From contig JAYESD010000003.1 in NCBI GenBank assembly GCA_036927565.1, positions 38,319,325 through 38,383,324 of the forward strand: DNA of 64,000 bases, given 5' to 3'. Shown one piece after another: positions 1-11,727 of this stretch (position 1 is the first letter of the stretch; the number at the start of each line of letters is the position of its first letter). The DNA is from Tuctoria greenei. Its lineage: Eukaryota; Streptophyta; Magnoliopsida; Poales; Poaceae. The notes beneath the pieces are model-generated. The model did no database searches. It worked only from the letters and a program-made list of their open reading frames with translations, and was not told the origin of the DNA. Position numbers and translations under genes: made by a program.

Positions 1-287
1 GAGCACAAGGAGACGGCTGCCGGACGGCGGCCGACGGCATGCTGGCTTATTCATTGGAACACACAATAAGTTGCAGTATATAACGAACCAAAGTAGTACT
101 TCACATTACTCTTCAACTTTATATTAGGGCATTAGGCATACGTGTCCCATTTCTCTCTATTAATGCAAATATTATCATAGAAAGAAACTGAATACTTACA
201 GGTTCAGAAATCAGATGAACATACCTAATTTTAAATTATTATCGGGAGAACGAAGAGAGTACAAGTTAACCGGGGCCTCCCCTCTAA

Positions 288-414
288 GGGCTTGTTAGGT
301 GCACTCAATCTAAGTAGATTGAAGTGGATTAGAGTAGAAAATGAACTATTTTTCTTCTAAATCCACTTCAATCCACTTAGATTAAAGTGGATCTATTTCT
401 ATCCAAACAAGCCC
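288..414. repeat. Tourist/PIF-Harbinger-type MITE
   Basis: A 127-bp element starts GGGCTTGTT and ends with its reverse complement AACAAGCCC, flanked on both sides by TAA (285-287 and 415-417). The terminal inverted repeat continues imperfectly inward through several copies of a motif like ATCCACTTCAATC, so the whole element folds on itself. A TAA/TTA target duplication and this end sequence are the marks of Tourist-like MITEs moved by PIF/Harbinger transposases. It has no coding capacity and lies about 0.8 kb upstream of the CASP-like gene. Confidence 0.85.
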
Positions 415-564
415 TAATCATTGCCCATATACTCCCAGCAGTTGTGTTCTGGCACAAAAAAAATCAGATATGCTAATTAGCAGACTTCTGAAACGGCGTG
501 TGATTTCAGGGGACGGACAACGCGCACACACGGAAACAGCGGCCAAGTAGGGAATAAAACTAAT

Positions 565-750
565 TTTTATTATTAATATGTTGTTAAGAATTATATTAAT
601 TGTAAAATAATTAAATAATTTTTTAGTCATTGATTAACTTATAGAATTAAGTGTTATTATTTAATTACAAAGATTAGTGGTTAATGAAAATAATTAACTT
701 CTAATTACTCGGTGACTGAAATTTTTGCACCTGAAATCTAAACAGCCCAA
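565..750. repeat. dispersed AT-rich repeat, copy 1
   Basis: This AT-rich stretch ends in GCACCTGAAATCTAAACAGCCC and resembles 7434-7616, which ends in a closely related GCACCTGAAATTTAGACACACC. Both contain similar runs of TTAATTAC and GATTAGT motifs. It looks like a dispersed non-autonomous repeat or MITE, but I cannot define its ends or family. Confidence 0.45.
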
Positions 751-1010
751 AAAAATCAAACAAATAAATTAATGGGCAATCAACAAGGCTTGGAACTGCT
801 ACTGCAAAAAATTAACTGAAATTAGATGCTGCCAACCGAATTCAATATGCAATAAGAAGAAAATAAATCGGAGGTCGAGCTCAGCGTGCTAGCGAACTTT
901 GGTTGACGTACTACCCTCCAATCACTCTCCGTTTGACCATCTCCTCATCATCAACTTGTTCTTCTTCGCTGTCATCATTATTTGGATACATGTATATATA
1001 GTAACTAATA

Positions 1011-1061
<51 letters not shown>

Positions 1062-1177
1062 ACATGTATGCGCGCATTAGCTGCACGCTACAGGTACTAC
1101 CTCTCGCAGGGAAATCCATCCCTTATAGTTGTTGTTGCTGTTCATTCGAGTGTCCTGATCCTTGCAATCCATCCATC
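751..1177 (+). other. upstream region of the CASP-like gene
   Basis: There is no gene here. It holds the presumed promoter and 5' leader of the CASP-like gene, including the AT microsatellite described separately. A TATATATAG string at 992-1000 could serve as a TATA box, but the neighbouring AT run makes this uncertain. The reading frame is open upstream of the chosen ATG back to 899, but it contains the microsatellite translated as Ile-Tyr repeats, so it is not taken as coding. Confidence 0.4.
1016..1058. repeat. (AT)n microsatellite
   Basis: An uninterrupted AT dinucleotide run of 43 bases ends about 120 bp upstream of the CASP-like start codon. Such a run is likely to vary in length between individuals and lies in the proximal promoter or leader. 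Confidence 0.95.
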
Positions 1178-1897
1178 ATGTGTGACGATGACAAGTCGTC
1201 GGGGTCGTCGTCCTCAAAGGGTGCGAACGCCGTCAGCGTCGCTGCCCGCATCGCCGGCATGGGTCTGGCCGTGGCGTCGGCGGCGCTCATGGCCACGGCG
1301 AGCCAGTGCACCATCTACGCCGCGTACGGCGCGCGCCCGCGCACCGTCACCTACAGCGACTACCCTCCCTTCGTGTACATATACCAAACCCCATGTTGTA
1401 TTTCTACGTACGTGACCGAGGCCGGTATCTGACGCTTGCTTTGCACGCACAATACATTCAGGTTCCTGGTGGTGGCGAACGCTCTGGCGGCGTTGCTGGG
1501 CGCGATCACAGTGTTCCTAAGCGTGTGGAAGAAGGGCAAGGACAAGAAGGCGCGCGTGCTCATGCCGCTCCTCGGCGCCGCCGTTCCGGCGCTGCTCTAC
1601 TCGTCGACCGGCGCCGCGTTCGCCACGGGCAGCGGCATGACCTACTGCTCGGCCTACGGGAAGCGCGTCAGCGTCTGCGCCGGCGGCGCCGCCGGCGAGG
1701 CGGGCAGCAACTTCTGCAGCCAGGCGCACCTGGCCATCTACCTCTCGCTGGGCGCGGCCGTCACCGTGTCCCTCGCCGAGGTAGTCAGGAGCGTGCCTCT
1801 GTCCATGTCCTTCGGCAGCGGCGACGGTTCCGACTCCGACTCCAGCTCCAGCTCCAAGTCCGGCGGGTGTGACCGTGGCTGCCATTCAAAGCATTAA
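1178..1897 (+). CDS. CASP-like membrane protein (two exons)
   Basis: This is a predicted plant four-helix membrane protein of the Casparian strip membrane domain (CASP-like, CASPL) family. Members sit in the plasma membrane and are related to the scaffolds that organise local wall deposition. Exon 1 is 1178-1374 and exon 2 is 1462-1897. The intron 1375-1461 begins GTACAT and ends TTCAG, and the junction restores one frame of 210 codons ending at TAA. Residues 1-20 are a Ser-rich cytosolic tail. Four hydrophobic segments follow: one from the conserved Arg start (VAARIAGMGLA), one across the splice site (FVFLVVANALAALLGA), one at LLGAAVPALLYSS, and one at LAIYLSLGAAVTVSLAEVV. A Ser/Gly/Asp-rich tail ends in Cys-containing residues. 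The ATG at 1178 is chosen because the upstream frame is microsatellite. The gene is GC-rich, as many grass genes are. The subgroup resembles CASPL1, but I cannot fix its number. Confidence 0.85.
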
Positions 1898-2817
1898 TTA
1901 GGCCTTAGTTTTTCTTTGTTCGTCAGAGCGTGCCGTTAGGTTTTTCAAACCAACCTCAAAAGCATATCAGCATGTGTGACTTAATTTACATGCCCTGGAT
2001 TATTAGTGGCCACTAACTGGCCCGTTTGTATATAGGTACGTCATCATGGAAATAATGCGATGGAATCGTCTGTGTAGTTGTTGTTCTAATTGTTTTAATT
2101 TTGCAGTTTTTATTTACAAATCTGTTGTTGAGAAATTCCAGTCGTAACAACGGTAAGAGAATTCGGACTTTCACTACCAGTCTCAACCGTGAGTCATGAG
2201 TTCTTTTTTGCTTTTGTTTTCCATGTGCTGTTAATTACCCTTTAATTGGTTGCTAAAGTGGGATCAATATAATATCTATCAAAGCTATGATGAAAATGAA
2301 CAAAATCACTCCCACGACGGCTATAACAAAAAGGATGTTCATGCTGTGTGGTAAATACAATATATCAATGGTCACGGGCAAGCAAATCAGGTCACAAAGA
2401 TTTTTTTTTGGATGAAAAATTCAGAGATGTTTAGAAAAGAAAGTAAAAACCATCGTTTTCTTTTAATGTTGTGAATAATACAGGTATACCTACGGGTAAA
2501 ACCGAGATATGGGATCCACGGAGCAGTAAGATTATCTTGTTCATAATAGAAAAAATTACATATCCTAAAGTGTTTGGAATAAATGCTTTGTTGGTTGTTA
2601 TTTGTAATGGAAGAATTTGGTTTCTTGGATTCAAGAATACTTGTTGGGTAAGAGGACAATTATCCATCATCCGACATACTTCAATCAAACTTGCATCGCC
2701 TACGTAACATAATGTTCTTTTATTCTGTACTTGGAGGACACTTAGAGCTGCTAAACAACTAATACATATTTCTATACAAATGTGTCTCTTGATTGATTGA
2801 GGACCTCTCAACAAACT
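1898..2817. other. gene downstream region, no clear gene
   Basis: This is AT-rich non-coding DNA holding the 3' end of the CASP-like transcript and the distal flank of CACTA-1. A - strand open frame at 2431-2814 (127 codons, hydrophobic patch near its end) lies just past the stop of the CACTA-1 second-ORF pseudogene. It could be a decayed extra exon, but I recognise no family. I found no convincing CACTA terminus here, so the far end of CACTA-1 is unresolved. Confidence 0.4.
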
Positions 2818-4540
2818 TCAGTTAGTAGTCAATTCCAGCACTCCGTCGGATATGGCGAGCCTATAAAAAAGAGAGTCAGTAATATGAAATTGAAATATCT
2901 TGAATACGTTGAATTGAAAATGATAAAATGACTTATAAACTCACCTTCCGTGTGCTTTTCCACCTCCGCTTGCATACACGGCTTTAGGATCGATTGGTTC
3001 ACGTTCCCAATCGAAATCTTCGCCATGTATCTTCGTAGCCTCCTTCCCGTACTTAGCCTGCAAAACAAGGAAACCGTGTAAGTTCAACAATACATATAGT
3101 TATATTTAATATAAATGATTTATAAACTTACCAATCGCTCGGCTACAGCCTGACTGCACCGCTGAGGCTAAGAAGGGCCCCTGTGACCTCTCTTTCAAAT
3201 CTCAACAGGGGTCGGTGGCACCCCGGTCTCGCGCTCCTGTCAATACGTGTTAGTACGAACAATATATAAACATAAGTTATATACACTTACCATGCGTTTA
3301 GATAAACGTAAGTGGTTATCTTGGTCGTGCTTGCTCTTCCCCTCGACCCCTCTGTACTCTCGAGCCTTCCCGGACTTAGCTTTAAACTCATCGCTAGCCT
3401 AGTAGTGACAAAGGGTATGAAATGCATTGGTTCGACACTGCAACCAGCTCACGTGGCCCTACACATAGTTGGAAGTCATTAAAAATACCATCGAGAAAAT
3501 TATCAAAAAAATACTTACTACACCCCACGTACCTGCGTGTACTCCTCCTCCGTCAGGTGCCTCTCGCTCTCTTGCCAGAAGTGTAGCACGTGGTGCTGGT
3601 TCACCTTCAAGTGCTCATTAATAATTTGTACACGAGCATTCGACAAAGCTTGTCGAAGCGTCTTGGCAGCGTTGTAGTGAAACACTCTCCTCGCATCCTC
3701 AACCAGGCGAGGGTCGTTCGGGTCCTCTAAAGTAAACCTTGCCTGTGATAAAGAATATATTGAAAATATGTTCATTACAAGAGTTTCAGAGTTAAAACTT
3801 AGAAACTATTTTTCACATACTTACCATAAAATCGGCCCATATAGCCTCCTAAAGGTTGTCGTGCTCCTGGTGATGGATGCATGTGTAGTCCTCCCACGAA
3901 AGAGCAGGCACCCCGTCGATGACCCCGGGATAGTGCAAACGCATTAAGGACCCGAGGACACCGTTCACCGGTCTTTGGTGTCTCTCACCGGTGAAAGACG
4001 TGTCGTCCCAAACCCTGCAAGATATTTATTGATTCATTACTTAAGTGACCAAAAGATATCAGAATTGAACATTATAATTTTTATTACCTGTCTCCGATCG
4101 AACGAATCACGATCCTCTGTGAAGGGACCGGTGGAGGACTGACAAAGTGAGTCCTCCGCGTCTGCTGGGGTGCTACGTCAAGTGACCCAGAAGGCTCGTC
4201 ACCAGCCAAGTCAAAAGGGTCAGGAACAGAAGGCTCGCCAGTCGAGGGCTAGCTCACCGAAGGGTAGCCAAGGTCAACTGGCGCCGCAGACACTGAGTCA
4301 GCCGGTGAGGACTACAACACTAAAATAATACATAAGTAAGTTTAATGTAAAATTGAATTAAAGAATTTGTCAAAAACGAGTGAAATTTACTTGTGATGAA
4401 GCTCTAGAGCTGCTCAGAACGTGCCCTAGCAGCTGAGAACGTCTGCTCCCAGTCGACGAGGCACCAGCGAAAGCGTCCTCAGGTCTAGAGGGGTAGAACC
4501 CCCTCATCGGCGGCACCTTCTTACCCTTCTTTGATGCCAT
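2818..4540 (-). pseudogene. CACTA second gene (Ptta/En-Spm type), eight exons, broken
   Basis: This is the companion protein of CACTA transposons, a member of the plant Ptta/En-Spm transposase family (Pfam Transposase_24), thought to be related to DNA-binding TNPA. GT-AG junctions that keep phase give - strand exons at 4540-4391, 4311-4088, 4014-3825, 3742-3533, 3458-3291, 3236-3132, 3057-2945 and 2860-2818. The product starts MASKKGKKVPPMRGFYPSRP. Family blocks include RPVNGVLGSLMRLHYPGV in exon 3, HVLHFWQESERHLTEEEYTQ in exon 4 and EDFDWEREPIDPKAVYASGG in exon 7. In-frame stops lie at 4249-4251 (exon 2), 3849-3851 (exon 3) and 3399-3401 (exon 5), with two more in exon 6. The final TGA at 2818-2820 may also be premature, because relatives usually continue into a longer tail. 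No Ulp1 domain is attached, unlike in CACTA-2. Confidence 0.8.
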
Positions 4541-4777
4541 CCTATTTTAATTAGATAATCAATAAATATGCAAATAAGATATACAAAATTCATGTTACTA
4601 TCTTTAAGGAAATATTACTTGTAATCACTTTCAAAATTCATCAACATCATTATCATGTGCTCGTGCCCTACTCCTTAAACCAGCCCAACGATCTTCCATC
4701 GTGGCATGTTCTAATTTTTGTTTCCGCATATCATTTGCCTCTACATCTTCAACGTCTTCAACATCTCCACTAATTGA

Positions 4778-6180
4778 TCAAATCCTGCACCAAGCTCGAC
4801 GATAAAAGTGTCCCGCATCATCTAGATAGCCTCGAAACATAACAGGTAAGAGTCTTTCCATTATAATGTGATAATCATGACTCTTCAACCCAGTGAGGTT
4901 TCCTGTGTTCACATTTACGGCTCGTTTCAGGCTAGCTGCGTAACCATCTGGGAATTTCAAAGTTTTCATCCATTTTATAACTTCTTTCTTTTCTTTCGAT
5001 CGAAGACATAAAGAAGCACATGGCTTCCCACCACTTTCGGAGATTTCAAGAGTTGGACGGTGACAAATGTCTGCCAAATCTAGTCTAGTTTTGTAATTGT
5101 CTTTTGTTTTGCCAGACATATCCATGCAAGTGCTTATGATACTTTCGCTCATTTTATGCTCCTGATGCATGACATCAATGTTGTGCATTAGGATCAACAA
5201 CTTCACATACGGTAGCTCCCAAATTCCACATATGTGAGTCCAATTGTGTTCCTCTCTATAACCTACGAAATATCCAGGACGACCTTCATCAGGCACCAGT
5301 TTGTCTAACATATCAGAAATTTCTGGCCCGTTGAGATGCTTCGGTGGTCCTTTAGTGACAACAGTGTTCTTTCAAAACACATGCCTCTACTGCCTAAATA
5401 TGTGATTCGAGGGCATCTAACGTCTGTGACAATCAAAGTAAGATATTTTTCCTCCATGAGTTAGTCGAAAGCAATCCGTGTCTGAAGCACATATCAGACA
5501 CATCAGACGACCGTGGGTGCTCCATTCGGAAAATATGCCGTATGCTGGCAAATCACGGACGGACCATAAATAAGCAGCTCGAAGGTTAAATTTCTGCTTC
5601 TTGTAACTGTCGTACGCTTCGACTCCTGTCCACAAGACTTTCAATTCTTCGATCAGCGGTTTTAGCATCACGTTGAGACGTGACCCGTGATGATCAGGTC
5701 CAGGTACAATGAGGCTGGGAAACATGAACTCGTTCTTCATACAAAAAGCAGGTGTACGAAATGACAAAGATGGGCCAATAGGAATATGGTCTGACGTTCG
5801 TACTAAACGGTGAGAATCCGTCTGTCACTAATCTGATGCGAACATTCCTCGCATAATAAGAAAAGTCTGGATCGAAACGGTCTAGCGCCTTCCATACATC
5901 ACTGTCAGACGGATGCGTCAATAATTCTTTGTTCTCACGTTTATCTTCTTTGTGCCATCTCATGTGTCTTGCGGTTCTTTTTGAAAGAAACAACCGCTTC
6001 AACTGAGGTGTCACAGGCAAGTAACGAAGCTACTTATGTGCGACATCTGTCATCACATTATTGCTGTCGTCATTTTCAATTTTGACATACCTCGATTTAC
6101 CACATTTCAAGCACATCTTCTCATTGGCGTACTCTTTTCAGAATAGCATGCAGTTGTCTGGGCACCCATCAATTTTCTCA
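4778..6180 (-). pseudogene. tnp2: TNP2-type CACTA transposase, fragmentary
   Basis: These are remnants of TNP2, the large CACTA transposase that cuts the element ends (Pfam Transposase_21). From the N-terminal side the - strand shows the zinc-binding stretch KYEKIDGCPDNCMLF and MCLKCGKSRYVKIE (6180-6070), then LPVTPQLKRLFLSKRTARHM and DPDFSYYARNVRIRLVTDGF (6020-5800). LNVMLKPLIEELKVLW and LPAYGIFSEWSTHG follow (5690-5500), then VVTKGPPKHLNGPEI (about 5360-5320) and LLILMHNIDVMHQEHK (5200-5150). It ends at LTGLKSHDYHIIMERLLPVM, the first part of DUF4218, and the rest of that domain and DUF4216 are missing. Frames change near 5760 and near 5420-5330, and stops occur near 6138, 6030, 5410 and 5370. 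The N-terminal third usually present in TNP2 is not recognisable upstream of 6180. Confidence 0.8.
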
Positions 6181-7169
6181 TACTTCATACCGAGACCAGA
6201 TATCTTGATCTTTGACTGATACATATCTGGTGGCACTTTGTGAGGTTGTGGAAGGATATCGCAGATCAATTTCATGACAACTCACATCATGGAGGACTGT
6301 CATCCTTTTTTGAGGCTTCTGTCTAGACTTCTCCACAAGGGACAACCTCTGTAGCGTAGACAGAGCATTGGTGTTTCGTTGCAATGGAACAAGCAAACAC
6401 AGCTAGCAAGACAACACATATGGACCTTGGATGCCAGATAATTTGAGAGGTATGTTCAACCTGTATCCTCTTCTTTCCCAATAACACAGAAAGGGTATTT
6501 AAGAGGTATGTTCAGCATGATAGTTTGTACAGTACGTATTATGATGCTTTTGGTTGATCCAGAAGCAAGTCCCCCGCTCGCTAAAACACAATGGTTAATA
6601 ACCTAATTTTCAGCTTTAAGAGGTTACTCTAGTGCTAAACAAAAAAACCTATAGTAATTACGTTTCCCTTTTATCTAATAATTACCAAACCTAATCGATC
6701 ATAGGCTGATTACATTAGTGCGCCAATAAGAGCATCACCAAGGACAACTGTTCATGGCAGACAAATCACATGGACTAATTGTTTAACACAAATCACATGG
6801 ACTAACTGTTCATTGCAATTAACTAATGGAGCTGATTATATGAAAAAGCAGAAAGAAGGGATGCTCACCGACGTCGGTAGGAGGGGCGGGAGGCGCGCCG
6901 GTGTCGGGTTGGAGGGACGGGAGGCACACCCGCGTCGGCTTGGAGGGCCGGGAGGCGCGCCGGCGTCGGGAGGAGAGGAGGAGCACCGACGTCGGGAGGC
7001 GCGGTGCTGGGGGAGCTGGTGGCGTCGGGGCCGGGGGCGACGGGGCGCCGGGGGTGCAGGGGCTGGGGGCGCGGCGAGCCGGCGGCGAGGCAACGGCAAG
7101 GGCTTCGGCGGAGCAGAGCGGCAGCGGCGCGTGTAGTGACGAATCGAGTTGGAAATGAGTTGGACCCGA
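6181..7169 (-). other. CACTA-1 5' leader region
   Basis: This lies between the transposase pseudogene and the subterminal repeats. The - strand frame 6178-6396 encodes no motif I recognise. 6400-6810 is AT-rich and empty. 6813-7160 is a GC island with open frames in several phases that read as Arg/Gly/Pro-rich chains, which is expected from composition alone and is not called coding. It is probably the promoter and leader for the element's transcript. Confidence 0.5.
6887..6979. repeat. 31-bp GC-rich tandem repeat, three copies
   Basis: Three imperfect units of about 31 bp start at 6887, 6918 and 6949, each with CGGGAGGCGCGCCGG or a variant followed by GTCGG and GGAGGG. They lie in the GC-rich leader of CACTA-1. 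Confidence 0.8.
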
Positions 7170-7433
7170 CGGTATAGACTTTAACTTGCGACGGTCAGGT
7201 TAATTGCGAGGGCGCTAGATTTGGCCGTGACAATTAACACTATTTGCGACGGCTAGTGGAAAAGACCATCGCAAATAAGCTTTATTTGCGACGGCCATCA
7301 TATTCGCGACGGTTCCTGTAGTAGCCGTTGCAAATAAGGGTCTATTTGCGACAGTTTTTTTGATTTGCGACGACCATTTGCCGGCTGTCGCAAATTATGG
7401 CGGCCGTCGCAAATGATCGTGTTTCCTGTAGTG
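7170..7433 (-). repeat. CACTA-1 terminus with subterminal repeats
   Basis: About ten copies of TTTGCGACGG or its complement, in both orientations, fill the last 260 bp before the terminal TTTCCTGTAGTG. Pairs such as GCGACGGCC...GGCCGTCGC can form hairpins. In CACTA elements such repeats bind the element's own DNA-binding protein. A partial internal copy of the end (TTCCTGTAGTAG) lies at about 7312-7323. The 3 bp outside the terminus are ATT. Confidence 0.9.
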
Positions 7434-8212
7434 ATTAGTTGTAAAATAGTTAAATGAAATATTTGTGTGATTTATAAACCATAGAATAGTCAAATAAAAT
7501 ATAATTAATGAGATAATTACAATGATTAGTTATTAACGATAGTGATTAATTGTTAATTATTCGTTTCCTGATTTTTTTTCTAAATTTTAGGCACCTGAAA
7601 TTTAGACACACCATTTTTACAATGATACACCTTATGTGGAATTAGCATTTTTTTTCAATGATATACACCCTCCTTTTCATATTGTTTGACGCTGATTAGT
7701 TAAAAATTGAACGGAGGGGCACTAGTAACCATAATTTTCTCTTACAATGATACACTTTCAGTGCACATAAGAAGATATTTGCTTTTATTGAATCATATTA
7801 CAAAATTTGACGAACTACAAGGTCTGATGTATGGGCAAAGAAATGGCGACCACTATTCAGAGTTGTTTCAGTTCTAGCCAAACATCGATCATGCCAAAAA
7901 GTTTACAGTCTCGTAGCAATTTTCGCCAACTGCGTAACATAGTCACGGTGCTACAATAGGTCAAAGTTTGACTTCCATGTCGTCCAACAGGAAAATGAAG
8001 AAATTTTACCCTGATAGTAAATGACAAAGTCCGTGAGAACAATGGATAATAATGCTTGTCGGTCCGTCGTATGGCACGTTCTAACTAAAATAAAGTCGTT
8101 GGGATCAAAAATAGAAAATTCCTACAAGTTGTTGGATTATAAATAACGATTGACGAGATGACCATTGCACGCATGCCGCCTGACGAGGCCAAAATCATGC
8201 GGTGGTTGAGCT
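7434..8212. other. intergenic, with dispersed AT-rich repeat copy 2
   Basis: There is no gene. 7434-7616 is related to 565-750 (shared end GCACCTGAAATTTAGACAC), so CACTA-1 appears to have landed in or beside a copy of that repeat. 7617-8212 is unique-looking AT-rich DNA with nothing I can name. Confidence 0.5.
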
Positions 8213-8523
8213 TGTTAGCAAATCAATGCGTAAACAACATCGAACACGAAACACACATATTTTACGTGGAAAACCTTTACTGAAAAAACCACGGGCGTCG
8301 ACCGACGATCTTCATTATATGATGAGAGTTTACAATGGGGATTACAATGAGGGTCTGTTCTCTCTTTTTCTCCCTAAACAATCTACAAGATGTATTTATA
8401 GGAGTGACTTATAAAAGAAAATAAATCCCTCAAAATAAATATGACCCGTAACGTGAGTGGACTCCACCTCTCACATCCCCTAGGCGTTCCCAGCGAGATC
8501 AGAATTTAGATTATATTCCAACA
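8213..8523 (-). repeat. Copia-1 3' LTR
   Basis: A 311-bp LTR starting TGTTAG and ending CCAACA, aligned along its whole length with 13683-13989. It is the downstream LTR because the coding strand is -. The polypurine tract (complement of AACTCCACCTT) abuts it at 8524. Confidence 0.9.
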
Positions 8524-8629
8524 AACTCCACCTTGAGACAAATTTTATCTTGTAGCCAATGAAAGGATCATCAATCAATTAACTCCCTTCAATAATAAAT
8601 AACACCGCGCGCCAATAAGTCACTAGGAC

Positions 8630-11600
8630 TCAAACTGTAATACCAACAAAACTTGAGCATAGCTCAAACTTATTAGTAGGAACTGACTTTGTCATCATAT
8701 CAGCAGGATTATAATGAGTATTGATCTTGCACACTTTAGTATCACCATGAGTCATAACATCTCGAGTAAATTGATACCTGGCATCATTATGTTTTGTTTT
8801 CTTATGAAACATTTGATCTTTGGTAAGATAATAGCACTCTGGCTATCATAAAATATAGTAGTGCAAGAATCATCTCCACAAAGCTCAGTATATAAACCTC
8901 TAAGCCAAATAGCTTCTTTACAAGCTTCAGAAATAGCCATGTATTGAACTTATGTAGTTGATAAAGCAACAATAGACTGCAAACAAGCTTTCTAACTAAT
9001 AGCACAACCACCAATGGTGAAAATAAAACTCGTGAGAGACCTCCGTTTGTCCAAATCACCAGCATAATCTGAGTCAACATAACTAACAAGTCCATCTCCA
9101 GATTTCCGAAACTATAAACAATCATTAGAAGTGCCGCGCATATATCTCAAAATCCATTGATTTGCTTTCCAGTGCTCTCTACCAGAATTAGTCATGTATC
9201 TACTGACAACACTTAATGTATATGACAAATCAGGACGAGAGCAAACCATAGCATACATAAGAGATCCAACTACGCTAGTATAAGGAACTCTAGACATGTA
9301 CTCAATATCATAATCTGACTCAAGACATAAAGCTGAAGACAATATGAAATGTAGAGCTAATGGAGCACTCACTGATTTAGCATCATGCATACTGAAACAA
9401 TGAAGGACCTTTTCAATGTAACTTTGCTGACCAAGATATAGTTTGTCTGCTTGTCTCTTTCTAACAATCTCCGTGCCAAGAATTTTCTTTGCTACACCCA
9501 AATTCTTCATCTCAAATGCACTACTCAATTGATCTTTTAATTTGGCTATTTCTGACTTATCTTTTGCAGCAATCAACATATCATCGACATAGAGAAGTAA
9601 ATAAATAACTAAATCATCAACAGTCTTCCAATAAACACAACTATCATAGGATGACCGTTTAAATTTTTGAGAGAGCATAAAGGTGTCAAACCTCTTATAT
9701 CATTGTCTAGGAGATTGTTTCAAGCCATAAAGAGATTTCTTCAACTTACAAACAAGATGTTCTGAGCCTGGAACAATAAAACCTTCAGGTTGATCCATAT
9801 AAATATCTTAATCTAATTCTCCATTTAAGAATGCAGTTTTAACATCGAGTTGTTCCAACTCATAATCATGCATAGCGACAATACTGAGTAAACTGCGAAT
9901 AGAGCTATGCTTCACAATAGGAGAAAAGACATCATTATAGTCAATACCTGCAATTTGACTATAACCTTTAGCAACCAACCTTGCTTTATATCTAACAGTC
10001 TCATTAGGAGAAATAGACTCTTTATTCTTGAAAATCCACTTACAACGAACAAATTTCTTCTCTTTAGGCAATGGCACTAAATCCCAAGTACCATTCTTTT
10101 CAAGTGAGTCCATCTCATCTTGCATAGCAGCAACCCTGTTATTGCAGTCAGCAGAAGTGATAGCCTTAGAATAATTAGAAGGTTTTGCATTACCTTCAAC
10201 ATATTCTGCACAACTCAAAGCATAAGCAACAATGTTGCATTCCTCAATTAACCTCTTAGGTCAAATATGAGGCCTTCTAGACCTGCCAACTGCAATAGAA
10301 TATCGTGGAAGCTGCACAACAGGAGAATGTGAGATAACAGATGAATCATCATCAATAAGTGCATTTGCACCATCATTATCTAGTGTATGTGATGAATCAA
10401 TTAAATACTCCACCTGCACACTAGAGGTCTGAGAACTCTGAACAGGAGCATTAGTATCCATAGTATTAGTAGTCATATCAGATTTATTAAAGACAACATT
10501 TCTGCTAATTATAACCTTTTTCGATTCGGGATCCCACAATCTATAACCTTTAACACCAGAACCATAACCAAGAAAAATGCACTTAATAGCTCTAGGCTCC
10601 AATTTTCTATTATCAACATGAGCATAAGCAGGACAACTAAAAATCCTCAACTCAGAATAATTAGCTGGAGAACCATACCATACCTCAATTGGAGTATTTT
10701 TGTCAATGACAATAAAGGGAGAACGATTAATAAGATAACAAGCAGTGGAAGAAGCCTCAGCCCAAAAACATCCGCTAAGACCAGCATTAGACAACATGCA
10801 ACGGGCCTTGGAGATAATAGTTCTATTCATACGCTCATCCACACCGTTTTGCTGAGGTGTGTGAGCAACAATACGATGTCTCATAATGCCATGAGACTTA
10901 CAATAAGAATTAAATTCATTAGAACAAAATTTTATCCCATTATCAGTACAAAGAACCTTCAACTTTTTCTCAGTTTGATTCTCCACCATAGTCTTCCACT
11001 CTTTAAATGCTAAAAATACTTCTGATTTATGCTTTAATAAATAAGGCCATACCTTTCTCGAGTAATCATCAATAATAGTCAACATAAAATGAGCACTTCC
11101 AATAGATGTACTACGAGACGGTCCCCATAAATCAAAATGCACATAATCAAGAATACCTTCAATTGTATGAACCAAAGTGTTGAATTTCACCCTCTTGTGC
11201 TTGCCAAACACACAATGCTCACAAAAGTCCAATTTGCTGATGTTGTGCCCATCAAGAATGCCTCTCTTGCTCAAAATTGATAAACCAAGTTCACTCATAT
11301 GACCAAGACGCATATGCCATAAACTTGTAGCATCAGAATCAGATGACTTAGAAGAAACAACAATATTACAAATAACAGTAACACCTTGTAGAATATATAG
11401 ATTTGATTTTAATAAGTCACCTTTCATAACAACAAGAGAGCCTTTATTTATCTTCATAACTCCACCTTCAGCAGAATACTTGTAACCTTTGAGATCAAGA
11501 GTACTCAAAGAAATAAGATTTCTCGTCATAGTTGGAACATGCCTCACATTTGTCAATGTCTTGACAATACCATCAGACATCTTAATCTTAACGGATCCAA

Positions 11601-11727
11601 TGCCTACAACCTTACGAGGTGTGTTATCACCCATCAAAATGGAACCTCCACCCTGGTCAAATTCATAAGTGGAGAACAAATCTCTGTTAATGCAAATATG
11701 AAATGTGCAGGCAGAATCAAGAACTCA
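8630..11727 (-). pseudogene. Copia-1 pol (PR-IN-RT-RH), broken
   Basis: Copia polyprotein domains in order: aspartic protease around VLDSACTFHI just after an in-frame TGA at 11725-11727; the long open frame 11724-10261 with the GAG-pre-integrase box LWHMRLGHMSE and zinc pair CEHCVFGKHKR; an integrase core with FHLWGPS-like start, TIIDDYSR, CTDNGIKF and PQQNGVDERMNRT; then the RT start CKWIFKNKE to LEQLDVKTAFLNGELD (10218-9808); the RT palm YLLLYVDDMLIAA (9678-9112); and RNase H parts AISEACKEAIWLRGLY and NTHYNPADMMTKSVP (8940-8630). Stops or shifts lie at 10261, 9808, near 9697, near 9110 and near 8800. The integrase has DNGIKF where relatives have DNGTEF or similar, but the catalytic Asp remains. 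It could not be expressed as one protein. Confidence 0.88.

Larger units (their letters stand above)
2818..7433 (-). mobile_element. CACTA-1: decayed En/Spm-type DNA transposon
   Basis: A CACTA superfamily element is read on the - strand. Its 5' end is fixed at 7433, where the + strand ends TTTCCTGTAGTG, the reverse complement of CACTACAGGAAA. Inside it are subterminal copies of TTTGCGACGG (7170-7433), a GC-rich leader with a 31-bp repeat, a TNP2 transposase pseudogene (about 4778-6180) and a second gene of the Ptta/En-Spm type (2818-4540). TNP2 followed by the second gene on the same strand is the normal CACTA gene order. The 3' terminus was not found, and the start coordinate given is only the end of the last coding exon. 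Both genes carry several nonsense codons or frameshifts, so the copy is not autonomous. Confidence 0.85.

Noticed and set aside
899..1177. Upstream in-frame extension of the CASP-like gene
   Set aside because: The frame is open but contains the AT microsatellite as Ile-Tyr repeats and has no family similarity. The ATG at 1178 matches the usual short Ser-rich N-terminus.
1068..1885. Overlapping long frames on both strands across the CASP-like gene
   Set aside because: Arg/Ala/Gly-rich chains expected from GC-rich coding sequence read in the wrong frame; no motifs.
2165..2185. CACTACCAGTCTC as the missing end of CACTA-1
   Set aside because: Only the first six bases match, and no TTTGCGACGG subterminal repeats follow.
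2431..2814. 127-codon - strand open frame after the CACTA-1 second gene
   Set aside because: Not recognisable as a family and not joined by a clear splice site. Mentioned but not called as a gene.
6813..7158. GC-rich frames in the CACTA-1 leader
   Set aside because: Low-complexity Arg/Gly/Pro reading caused by composition and a 31-bp repeat.
10618..11013. + strand open frame opposite the Copia-1 integrase
   Set aside because: Shadow of the - strand coding sequence.
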